A stretch of 64,000 bases of DNA from Actinophytocola oryzae (GTDB lineage: Bacteria; Actinomycetota; Actinomycetes; Mycobacteriales; Pseudonocardiaceae), in the NCBI RefSeq assembly GCF_004364325.1, contig NZ_SOCP01000026.1, positions 1-64,000 of the forward strand, given 5' to 3'. The position numbers and the translations under genes are program-made. Positions 8,814-15,790 of the stretch are shown in pieces. Every line of letters starts with the position of its first letter. Position 1 is the stretch's first letter. The notes beneath the pieces were generated by a model. The model was not told the origin of the DNA. It saw only the letters and a list, made by a program, of their open reading frames with translations, and ran no database searches.

Positions 8814-9019
8814 AGCGCGTCCTGGTGCACTACGTTGTCCTGCTCACGCACCGCGAGCCAGGCCGACCCGCCCCACGCCCTGTCGACGAAGTTGGGCGGC
8901 CACAGGATGCAGTGGCTGCCTCGGGCGAACAGGTCGACCTGGCCGGGGCTGGCGAACGCGCCCGGCCCTCCGAGCATCGCGCCGTGAGTCGGGCCGCCGA
9001 GCCTGGTCCAGCACGCCAC
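8810..9019 (-). pseudogene. Short fragment resembling a PLL/BNR-type lectin repeat
   Basis: A 69-codon stretch ending in a TGA that overlaps the SDR start by 4 bp. It contains CWTRLGGPTHGAMLGGPGAF then SPGQVDLFARGSHCILW, close in pattern to the repeat of bacterial fucose-binding (PLL-like) beta-propeller lectins, in which a Trp, LGG, DVFARG and LW recur. Only about one repeat remains and no convincing start or signal peptide is seen, so I read it as the 3' remnant of a lectin or glycan-binding gene. It might instead be a small intact gene starting at GTG 9019. Confidence 0.35.
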
Positions 9020-9167
9020 CGACCGTCCATTATGGATCTCTGACGGAGCGCCCCGTCGGCCCAACGAGCGAAGTCGATACGGACAGGCGGACGTGTCTCC
9101 GCCGAGATCTGTCGGCTGTGCCTGCGCCTCTCCCCGGTACCACCGCCCGCTCGCCCCGGTCGACAAC

Positions 9168-9181
9168 GGTATTGGCATACC
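9168..9181. promoter_or_regulatory. Candidate operator between the divergent sugar-acid units
   Basis: GGTAT and ATACC flank TGGC (9168-9181) as a 14-bp inverted repeat placed 33 bp upstream of the lactonase start. GntR/FadR-type regulators commonly bind palindromes of this kind, and such a regulator is encoded at 10490-11191. The link is inferred. I do not see an identical copy in front of the regulator gene. Confidence 0.35.
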
Positions 9182-9214
9182 AGCTGCCCTCCTCTGGGGG
9201 TTAGGGTGACGCGC

Positions 9215-10192
9215 ATGGATGTCTGGGTCGGTAGCTACACGTCCGCCAGTGGCGGCAACGGGGTCGGGATCAGCACGTTTCGCCGCTCGCCCGACGGCTC
9301 GCTCACACCGGATCGCTCGCTGGAGATGACCTCGCCGTCGTGGCTCACCGCACACCCGACCGCGCCGGTCGTGTACGCGACGAACGAGACGACCGATGGC
9401 GCGATCACCACCGTGTCCTCGGAGCTGGAGATCCTGGACACGACCCCGACCGGCGGCGCGGACCCGTGCCACCTCGCACTCAGCGCCGACAACCGCTTCC
9501 TGTTGTGCAGCAACTACTCGAGCGGCAACCTGTCGGTGTTCTCGCTCGACGGGGACGGCCGGATCACCGAGCGGACCGACTTCGTCCAGCACGAGGGCAG
9601 CGGCCCGCACGCGGAACGGCAGGAGGCTGCGCACGTCCACATGTCGACCGTCCGCGACGACGTCGTGAGCGTCGTCGACCTCGGCACCGACGAGATCACC
9701 AGCTACACGTTGGGGGACAACGGAAAGCTGACGCAGCTGTCGGTCTCGGCGATGCCACCCGGCACCGGGCCGCGCCAGCTGGTCCGCCGCGACGGCAGCG
9801 ACCTGGCGTACGTCGTCGGTGAGGTCAACGGGACACTGGTCGTCGTGCGTGAGGGCCCGGTCGGGACGTTCACGCCGGTCACGGCCGTGCCCGCCACCGC
9901 GAAGCCGTGGACAGGCGACCGGCCGAACTGGGTGGCGCACCTGGAGATCCGCGGCGACCGGCTCTACCTGTCGAACCGCAACCCCGACTGTGTCACGGAG
10001 TTCGACATCTCCGGCGAGGTGCCGGTGGCGCTGGGCGACCACCCGTGCGGCGCGTTCCCCCGGCACTTCGAGATCGTGGACGACGTGATCTACGTCGCCG
10101 CCCAGCGGGACGACGCCATTGTCGCCTTCCCGGTCGGCGGCACCGCGGTCCGCTACGAGACCGGCACGCCGACCTTCGTACTCGTCAGGTAG
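9215..10192 (+). CDS. Lactonase family protein (YbhE-like 6-phosphogluconolactonase fold)
   Basis: A 325-residue seven-bladed beta-propeller lactonase. Family features are the N-terminal VWVGSYTS strand, the segment GADPCHLALSADNRFLLCSN, the HVHMSTV block in which the His sits at the putative active site, and GTGPRQLVRR and AFPRHFEI in later blades. It should hydrolyse a sugar lactone to its acid in the cytoplasm. It is divergent from the SDR, dehydratase and epimerase genes, so the two units would cover oxidation, lactone opening and dehydration of one sugar. ATG 9215 gives the standard N-terminus; GTG 9206 is an alternative start. Confidence 0.82.
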   Translation: MDVWVGSYTSASGGNGVGISTFRRSPDGSLTPDRSLEMTSPSWLTAHPTAPVVYATNETTDGAITTVSSELEILDTTPTGGADPCHLALSADNRFLLCSNYSSGNLSVFSLDGDGRITERTDFVQHEGSGPHAERQEAAHVHMSTVRDDVVSVVDLGTDEITSYTLGDNGKLTQLSVSAMPPGTGPRQLVRRDGSDLAYVVGEVNGTLVVVREGPVGTFTPVTAVPATAKPWTGDRPNWVAHLEIRGDRLYLSNRNPDCVTEFDISGEVPVALGDHPCGAFPRHFEIVDDVIYVAAQRDDAIVAFPVGGTAVRYETGTPTFVLVR

Positions 10193-10489
10193 CCACCTGG
10201 TCGAGGACCACGACACCGGTGGGCCGACATCGGCCGGGTACGCACCCGATCTTCTGTCCACATAGGAGGGCGGCCCGACCCTGACACGCGCGGTGGTCAA
10301 GTACCGCACGGCGTTCTCCGTTCGGTAGACCTCGCCGATCTGCACGATCCGGCGAATTTGCGGCGCGCACGCCGGCAGAAAGCCGTCTCGGTCCGGCTCG
10401 TATCACCCCGTGGGGACATGCCGACAAGGTTGCAACCGGTCTGCCATGCTGTCAAGATGTATTAGTAATTTATGACTTAAGGAGCCTCG

Positions 10490-11191
10490 GTGTCCCGGTA
10501 CCGGCCGCGCGGGATCCACGGCCAGACCGTGGAGATCCTGGCCAGCCGCATCCTGTCGAACGAGTACCCGGAGGGAGCGACCCTCGACCTGACAACGCTG
10601 CGTGCCGAACTGGACGTCAGCCTCACCGCGTTGCGTGAGGCACTGAAAGTGCTGAGCGCGAAGGGAATGATCGACGCGAGGCAGAAGCGCGGGACGTTCG
10701 TCCAGCCGAGGACGTCGTGGAACATGCTGGACGCGGACGTGATGCGCTGGCACACCACGGGCGAGCCAGATCCCGGGCTGTTCGACCAGCTCACCGAGGT
10801 CCGGGCGGTCGTCGAGCCCGCCGCGGCCCGGATGGCGGCGGAACGGGCGACCGAGTCCGACCTGACCGGCCTGTCGTCGGCCCTGGACGCGATGGTCGAG
10901 GCGTCCGATGTCGACACCGAGGTGGCCGCGGACATCGCGTTCCACCACGCGCTACTGCTGGCCACCCACAACGACTTCCTGGCACAGATCGCCCAGATCA
11001 TCGCGATCGGACTGGCCGAGCGCGACAAGTTCGTGCACCACGCCACCTCCTCCAACCCGGTCCCCAGCCACCGAGCAGTCCTCGACGCGGTCGTCGCCCA
11101 CGACCCGGTAGCCGCGGAACGAGCGATGCGGGCACTGGTCGACCAGTCGATGACAGACCTCAAGAACGCGGGCGACAACCGGCTGCCGTGA
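10490..11191 (+). CDS. GntR-family (FadR subfamily, FCD domain) regulator
   Basis: A 233-residue repressor with an N-terminal winged helix (VEILASRILSNEYPEGATL; LRAELDVSLTALREALKVL; KGMIDARQKRGTFV) and a helical FCD ligand-binding domain (about 95-225) with the expected Asp and His metal ligands (DIAFHHALLLATHN; SHRAVLDAV). FCD regulators commonly sense sugar acids, matching the adjacent dehydratase and lactonase genes. The GTG start follows an AAGGAG site. The roughly 297-bp gap upstream (10193-10489) carries no convincing gene; its last 50 bp are AT-rich (around GTATTAGTAATTTATG) and probably hold the promoter. Confidence 0.85.
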   Translation: MSRYRPRGIHGQTVEILASRILSNEYPEGATLDLTTLRAELDVSLTALREALKVLSAKGMIDARQKRGTFVQPRTSWNMLDADVMRWHTTGEPDPGLFDQLTEVRAVVEPAAARMAAERATESDLTGLSSALDAMVEASDVDTEVAADIAFHHALLLATHNDFLAQIAQIIAIGLAERDKFVHHATSSNPVPSHRAVLDAVVAHDPVAAERAMRALVDQSMTDLKNAGDNRLP

Positions 11192-11192
11192 G

Positions 11193-11957
11193 CTACCGCA
11201 TCTCGACCGGGTTGCTCAGCGTGCCGATGCCCTCGACGGTGATGGAGACGTTCTGGCCCGCCTTCATGGGACCGACACCTGCCGGGGTACCGGTCAGGAT
11301 GACGTCCCCTGGCAGGAGGGTCATCACCTTCGAGACCCACTCGATCAACGCCGGGACGTCGTGGAGCAGCAGGGACGTGCGGGAGTCCTGCTTGGTCTCG
11401 TCGTCCAGCTTGGTGGTGATGGCCAGGTCGGCGGGGTCGACCTCCGTCTCGATCCACGGCCCCAGCGGGCAGAACGTGTCGTGGCCCTTGCCCCGGGTCC
11501 ACTGGACGTCGGCCTTCTGCTGGTCCCGCGCGGTCACATCGTTGGCGATCGTGTACCCCAAGATGACACTCGCCGCGCGGGAAGCCGGGACATCGCGGCA
11601 CGGCTGGCCGATGACCGCCGCCAGCTCACCCTCGAAGTCCACACGGGACGAGTCCGGCGGCATCTTGACCGGCGCGTTCGGCCCGATCACCGACGTCGAC
11701 GGCTTCAGGAACATCACCGGGTCCGCGGGCGGCTCGCCGCCCATCTCGCGGGCGTGGTCGGCGTAGTTCTTGCCGATGCAGATGACCTTCGACGGGAGGA
11801 TGGGGGCCAGCACCCGCACGTCGGCGACCGGCCAGGTGTTGCCGGTGTACGTGGGAGTACCGAACGGGTGGTCCGCCACCTCTCTGGCGACGGCCCCCTC
11901 GGCGTCCACGGTGACAAACGCTACCCCGCCTGGGTGGGCTATCCGAGCAATACGCAC
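11193..11957 (-). CDS. Fumarylacetoacetate hydrolase family protein
   Basis: A 254-residue FAH-fold enzyme. The N-terminus VRIARIAHPGGVAFV and the motifs VICIGKNYADHAREMG, FLKPSTSVIGPNAP and DFEGELAAVIG (metal-binding Glu) are those of the widespread FAHD/HpcE-like group. Such enzymes hydrolyse or decarboxylate 2-keto acids. In actinomycetes a close relative often sits beside leuB and serA, so it probably belongs to that conserved block rather than to the sugar cluster. GTG 11957 gives the standard N-terminus. It converges with the GntR gene with 1 bp between stops. Confidence 0.85.
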   Translation of the reverse strand: MRIARIAHPGGVAFVTVDAEGAVAREVADHPFGTPTYTGNTWPVADVRVLAPILPSKVICIGKNYADHAREMGGEPPADPVMFLKPSTSVIGPNAPVKMPPDSSRVDFEGELAAVIGQPCRDVPASRAASVILGYTIANDVTARDQQKADVQWTRGKGHDTFCPLGPWIETEVDPADLAITTKLDDETKQDSRTSLLLHDVPALIEWVSKVMTLLPGDVILTGTPAGVGPMKAGQNVSITVEGIGTLSNPVEMR

Positions 11958-12057
11958 GTACCGCAGCCTAGCTTCGTCCGGATAGCGGCTAGGCACCGTG
12001 GCCGCCACCTGGTTGTGTCGGAGACGTCTGTTAGATCTTTGTCACACTGGGGTGATA

Positions 12058-12729
12058 ATGCGAAGACTATTCACGACACTCGTCGCCGTCGCGGCCTGTC
12101 TGGTCGGCCTACCAGCCGGAGCCAGTGCCGCCGTCCAGGACCCGCTCGGCAGCGGAACCGTCCTGTTCAACCCACAGGCCCCGACCAACCGCTCCTGCAC
12201 CGCCGCGTTCGCGGCCACCGACGGGAACAAGGGCTTCCTCATCGCGGGCCCGACCTGCACCTCGGGCACCCTCTACGCCACCAAACCCGGCGGCGGCATG
12301 GCGCTCGTCGGGAACGTCACGACCACGAGCCCCTACAACGGGTACGCCGTCGTCACGGTGTCCAACACGGCCGACTGGGTGCTCGTGCCGTACGTGCTCG
12401 CCGGCAGCACCAAGATCGTCATCACGGGTTCGAAGGAGACTCCGGTCGGCGGCAAGGTGTGCCACGTCGGCCCGACGGTCGGGTCGCGGTGCGGCTCGGT
12501 CGACGCGACCAACCAGACCGTCACCTTCCCCTGGGGAACGGCCACCGGCGTGACCCGGACCAGCATCTGTTCCGGGTCACGTGACCTCGGCGCCGCCTAC
12601 CTCACCGACGACCAGGCCCAGGGAGTGCCCCTCGGCGGCCCTGACTTCTGCACCACCGCCGGGGTCAGCTACTTCCTGCCCGTCAACCCGATCCTCGACA
12701 AGTTCGGGCTGAAGCTCGTCACCGGCTGA
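12058..12729 (+). CDS. Secreted streptogrisin-like (S1 fold) protein lacking the catalytic triad
   Basis: A 223-residue exported protein with a Sec signal peptide (cleavage near Ala24-Ala25). The mature part follows the alpha-lytic/streptogrisin pattern: Cys47 and Cys67 as the first disulfide, a VCHVGPTVGSRCGSV loop (Cys135, Cys145) like the conserved second disulfide, and a C-terminal end AQGVPLGGPDFCTTAGVSYF then PVNPILDKFGLKLVTG. However, the His site reads AGPTC instead of AGHC, the Asp site reads YNGY instead of NDY, and GDSGGP is replaced by GSRDLGAA at 172-179. All three catalytic residues are therefore absent, and it is probably a pseudoprotease used for binding. Monocistronic. Confidence 0.75.
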   Translation: MRRLFTTLVAVAACLVGLPAGASAAVQDPLGSGTVLFNPQAPTNRSCTAAFAATDGNKGFLIAGPTCTSGTLYATKPGGGMALVGNVTTTSPYNGYAVVTVSNTADWVLVPYVLAGSTKIVITGSKETPVGGKVCHVGPTVGSRCGSVDATNQTVTFPWGTATGVTRTSICSGSRDLGAAYLTDDQAQGVPLGGPDFCTTAGVSYFLPVNPILDKFGLKLVTG

Positions 12730-12733
12730 CGCC

Positions 12734-14377
12734 TCACGTCGTCGGCGGGCCACCGTGCCCGCCGACGGCGGTGAGCGGCCTCGACGCCCGCATCGCCTTG
12801 TGCACCAACGCGTCGCACAGCGCCAGCCAGCTCGCCTCGACGATGTTGCCGTGCACGCCGACCGTGGTCCACTCGCGTTCGCCGTCGGTCGACTCGACCA
12901 GGACCCTCGTCACCGCGTCGGTGCCGGGGTGGTCGACCAGGATGCGAACCTTGTAGTCGGTCAGCTGTACCGCCGAGAGCCACGGCAGGTGCGGCAGCAA
13001 CGCCTCACGCAGCGCGGCGTCCAGCGCGTGCACCGGGCCGTTGCCCTCCGCCGTCGCGAGGACGCGCGCGCCGTTCACGTGCAGCTTGACCGTCGCCTCC
13101 GACACGACCGTGCCGTCGATGCTGTGGTCCATGATCACGCGGTAGGACTCCAGGGTGAACGGCGGCTCGTCCACTTCGGACAGCTCGTGGCGCAGCAGCA
13201 GCTCGAGCGACGCGTCCGCCGCCTCGAACGACCAACCGTGGGACTCCAGCTCCTTCACCTTGCGCACGGCGGCGGTCAGCACCTCCGGCTGGCCGGCCAG
13301 GTCGACCCCGAGCTCGCGTCCCTTGAGCTCGAGGCTGGCCCGGCCGGCCATCTCGGTGACCAGCACCCGCATGTCGTTGCCGACGACGGTGGGATCGATG
13401 TGGTTGTACAACAACGGATCCACCTTGATCGCGCTCGCGTGCAGGCCCGCCTTGTGGGCGAAGGCCGACGACCCGACATAGGCCTGGTGGGTGTCGGGTG
13501 CGATGTTGGCGATCTCGGCAAGAGCGTGCGAGACCCGCGACAGCTCGGGCACGGCGTGCGCCGGGATCACCGGCATGCCGAGCTTGGTGACGAGGTTGCC
13601 GACAACGGAGAAGAGATCCGCGTTGCCCGCTCGCTCGCCGTAGCCGTTCGCGGTGCACTGGACGTGGGTGGCACCTGCCTGCACCGCGGCGATGCTGTTC
13701 GCGACGGCGCAGCCCGTGTCGTCCTGGCAGTGGATGCCGACACGGAAACCGGTGCGGGCGATGACCTCGCCGACGGTGTCGGCGAGGTGGAGGGGTAGTT
13801 GGCCGCCGTTCGTGTCGCACAGCACGGCGACGTCGGCGCCCGCCTCGACCGCGGCGGTCAGCACGGCGAGCGCCGTGTCCGGGTCGTGGGCGTAGCCGTC
13901 GAAGAAGTGCTCGGCATCGAGGAAGACGCGGCGGCCCTCGCCGACGAGGAAGGACACCGTGTCGCGGACCATCGCGCACGCCTCGGGCACGTCGGTGCGC
14001 AGTGCCCGCTCGATGTGGCGGCGGTCGGACTTGGCGACCAGCGTGACGACCGGGGCCGCCGAGTCCAGCAGCGCCCGGACCTGCGGGTCCCGGTCCGCGG
14101 TCGTGCCCGCGCGGCGCGTCGACCCGAACGCGACGAGCGCCGCGTGCTGGAGGTCCAGCTCACGTGCCTTCGCGAAGAACTCGGTGTCCTTCGGCATCGC
14201 ACCCGGCCAGCCGCCCTCGATGAACCCGACACCGACCTCGTCGAGCAACCGTGCCACGGCGAGCTTGTCGGCGACGGAGTACGTGATGCCCTCGCGCTGG
14301 GCACCGTCCCGGAGGGTCGTGTCGAACACGTGGAAGGAGTCGCCGAGCGGGGTGTCGGCCGGGGTCGTGCGGGTCAC
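12734..14377 (-). CDS. cimA: (R)-citramalate synthase
   Basis: A 547-residue CimA-type enzyme that condenses pyruvate and acetyl-CoA to citramalate, the first step of a threonine-independent route to isoleucine. The isopropylmalate-synthase superfamily signature DTTLRDGAQREGITYSV lies near the N-terminus. The metal-binding GIHCQDDTGCAVANSI region, the GYGERAGNADL motif and a C-terminal LeuA-type regulatory domain (about 410-520) are all present. TLRDGAQREG rather than TLRDGEQ points to CimA rather than LeuA. GTG 14377 is preceded by AAAGG. A leader-peptide attenuator precedes it, so expression should respond to branched-chain aminoacyl-tRNA. Confidence 0.93.
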   Translation of the reverse strand: MTRTTPADTPLGDSFHVFDTTLRDGAQREGITYSVADKLAVARLLDEVGVGFIEGGWPGAMPKDTEFFAKARELDLQHAALVAFGSTRRAGTTADRDPQVRALLDSAAPVVTLVAKSDRRHIERALRTDVPEACAMVRDTVSFLVGEGRRVFLDAEHFFDGYAHDPDTALAVLTAAVEAGADVAVLCDTNGGQLPLHLADTVGEVIARTGFRVGIHCQDDTGCAVANSIAAVQAGATHVQCTANGYGERAGNADLFSVVGNLVTKLGMPVIPAHAVPELSRVSHALAEIANIAPDTHQAYVGSSAFAHKAGLHASAIKVDPLLYNHIDPTVVGNDMRVLVTEMAGRASLELKGRELGVDLAGQPEVLTAAVRKVKELESHGWSFEAADASLELLLRHELSEVDEPPFTLESYRVIMDHSIDGTVVSEATVKLHVNGARVLATAEGNGPVHALDAALREALLPHLPWLSAVQLTDYKVRILVDHPGTDAVTRVLVESTDGEREWTTVGVHGNIVEASWLALCDALVHKAMRASRPLTAVGGHGGPPTT

Positions 14378-14434
14378 GACAGGTGCCTTTCCTCGGAGCG
14401 GAGCTTGCGGAGCGACCGTTTCTGCCGTAGGGCA

Positions 14435-14464
14435 CAAAAAAACCTCCCGCAGGATGCGAGAGGT
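14435..14464 (-). terminator. Attenuator terminator upstream of cimA
   Basis: Read on the minus strand, ACCTC and TGCG arms (14456-14464) pair with CGCA and GAGGT arms (14442-14450) around a 3-nt loop with one mismatch, followed directly by seven U residues (14435-14441). This is a good intrinsic terminator lying between the cimA leader peptide and the cimA start. Confidence 0.75.
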
Positions 14465-14465
14465 C

Positions 14466-14503
14466 AGCGCGTCGGGTGAAGTAGCTCAGCTACCCGACGC
14501 GCT
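14466..14503 (-). promoter_or_regulatory. Pause/antiterminator hairpin of the cimA attenuator
   Basis: Twelve perfect base pairs join 14466-14477 and 14492-14503. The upstream arm overlaps the last codons and stop of the leader peptide, so ribosome position would decide whether this stem or the terminator downstream forms. An inner alternative pairing (GTAGCT/AGCTAC, 14481-14493) exists. Confidence 0.6.
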
Positions 14504-14534
14504 CGGCGATAATGATCACGGCAGAGAAGGTCAC
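14490..14534 (-). CDS. Isoleucine-rich leader peptide of cimA
   Basis: A 14-codon reading frame from GTG 14534 to TAG 14490 encodes M-TFSAVIIIAERVG. Three consecutive Ile codons (ATC ATT ATC), flanked by Val codons, lie just before the pausing hairpin, as expected for an attenuator sensing isoleucine, the end product of CimA's pathway. There is no ribosome binding site. A possible promoter ends 6 nt upstream, so the peptide may be translated from a leaderless transcript. A shorter version could start at GTG 14519. Confidence 0.6.
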   Translation of the reverse strand: MTFSAVIIIAERVG

Positions 14535-14540
14535 GGTGGC

Positions 14541-14570
14541 ATGCTGCCACACAGGACAGCCGGGTACCAA
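14541..14570 (-). promoter_or_regulatory. Possible cimA promoter
   Basis: TTGGTA (14565-14570) and CAGCAT (14541-14546), separated by 18 bp, lie immediately before the leader peptide. The -10 element is weak. The spacing would put the transcript start at or near the leader GTG. Confidence 0.35.
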
Positions 14571-14596
14571 GTCCCGGGCGCGTCCTCCCACAATGC

Positions 14597-14630
14597 GAGA
14601 AGGCCCCCTCCGCGTGGAGGGAGCCTTCTC
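14597..14630. terminator. Hairpin terminator after leuB
   Basis: GAGAAGGC (14597-14604) plus CCCTCC pair with GGAGGG plus GCCTTCTC (14623-14630) around a GCGT loop, with one C-A mismatch. The stem lies 13 bp past the leuB stop and before the cimA promoter, separating the two units. No long U tract is present. Confidence 0.6.
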
Positions 14631-14642
14631 ACTGAACTCGAT

Positions 14643-15692
14643 CTACAGCTCGACGTTCGTCGTCGGGGTGTTCGACGACACCAGTGCCGCCAGCCGGTCG
14701 CCGATGGCGTAGGTGTTGCCCGGTGACGGGTGGTCCCGCGTCGCCAGGTCGAACGCCACCGACGCCTCGATGCGCCGGGCCGCCTCGTGCTCGCCCAGGT
14801 GGTCGAGCAGCAGCGCGACCGACAGCACCGCCGCGGTCGGGTCCGCGACGCCCTGGCCGGCGATGTCCGGCGCGCTGCCGTGCACCGGCTCGAACATCGA
14901 CGGGTTGCGCCGTGTGATGTCGATGTTGCCGCTGGCCGCCAGGCCGATGCCACCCGTGACCGCCGCGACGAGGTCGGTGAGGATGTCACCGAACAGGTTG
15001 TCGGTGACGATCACGTCGAAGCGGGCCGGGTCGGTCACCATGTGGATCGTGGCCGCGTCGACGTGCTGGTAGGACACCGTCACGTCCGGGTGCTGGAGCG
15101 AGACCTCCTCCACCACCCGCGACCAGAGCGAGCCTGCGTGCGTGAGCACGTTCGTCTTGTGCACCAGTGTCAGGTGCCTGCGCGGCCTGGTGACCGCGCG
15201 GGCGAACGCGTCCCGGACGACCCGCTCCACGCCGTAGGCCGTGTTGACGCTGACCTCGGTCGCGATCTCGTGCGGGGTGTCCTTGCGCAGCAGGCCGCCG
15301 TTGCCCGCGTACAGGCCCTCCGTGCCTTCCCGGATCACGACCATGTCGATCTCGCCGGGGTTGGCCAACGGGCTCTGCACGCCGGGGTAAAGCCGTGCCG
15401 GACGCAGGTTCACGTGGTGGTCGAGCTCGAACCGAAGCCGCAGCAGCAGTCCCCGCTCGAGGATGCCACTCGGCACCGACGGATCGCCGACCGCGCCGAG
15501 CAGGATCGCGTCGTGCTGCCGTAGCTCGCCGAGCACCGACTCCGGTAGCAGCTCGCCAGTCGCGTGCCACCGGGTCGCACCAAGGTCGTACTTGGTGACC
15601 TCGACGTTCGGCACCACCTCGTTCAGCACCTTGAGTGCCTCGGCGATCACTTCCGGCCCGATCCCATCTCCTGGGATCACCGCGAGCCGCAT
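14643..15692 (-). CDS. leuB: 3-isopropylmalate dehydrogenase
   Basis: A 349-residue NAD-dependent dehydrogenase of leucine biosynthesis that oxidatively decarboxylates 3-isopropylmalate to 2-ketoisocaproate. Seen are the N-terminal AVIPGDGIGPEV motif, the substrate-binding arginines around LLLRLRFELDHHVNLRPA, the catalytic Tyr/Lys regions (NTAYGVERV; LVHKTNVL), and the metal-binding DNLFGDILTDL plus PVHGSAPDIAG. The ATG at 15692 has GGGAGG 5 nt upstream. CimA also needs LeuB for the citramalate branch, which fits its place next to cimA. Confidence 0.95.
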   Translation of the reverse strand: MRLAVIPGDGIGPEVIAEALKVLNEVVPNVEVTKYDLGATRWHATGELLPESVLGELRQHDAILLGAVGDPSVPSGILERGLLLRLRFELDHHVNLRPARLYPGVQSPLANPGEIDMVVIREGTEGLYAGNGGLLRKDTPHEIATEVSVNTAYGVERVVRDAFARAVTRPRRHLTLVHKTNVLTHAGSLWSRVVEEVSLQHPDVTVSYQHVDAATIHMVTDPARFDVIVTDNLFGDILTDLVAAVTGGIGLAASGNIDITRRNPSMFEPVHGSAPDIAGQGVADPTAAVLSVALLLDHLGEHEAARRIEASVAFDLATRDHPSPGNTYAIGDRLAALVSSNTPTTNVEL

Positions 15693-15790
15693 GCACACCT
15701 CCCGGAGTTTCGGGCTCTCTTAGTAGTTCGTGCAGGCTACCGGGAAGACGTCGGATCTCCTTGCCTGGCCACCCGACTAGGTGGTGTCGC

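Noticed and set aside
8810..10345. A 511-codon minus-strand frame across the lactonase gene
   Set aside because: Only its last part (the lectin-like fragment) looks coding; the rest is antisense to the lactonase with unlikely composition.
10200..10345. Small minus-strand frame beginning MQIGEVYRTENAVRYL upstream of the GntR gene
   Set aside because: No ribosome binding site, no clear third-position bias and no recognisable pattern.
15693..15790. A leucine leader peptide upstream of leuB
   Set aside because: No short frame with Leu codons, U-tract terminator or clear promoter could be found in this 98-bp gap.
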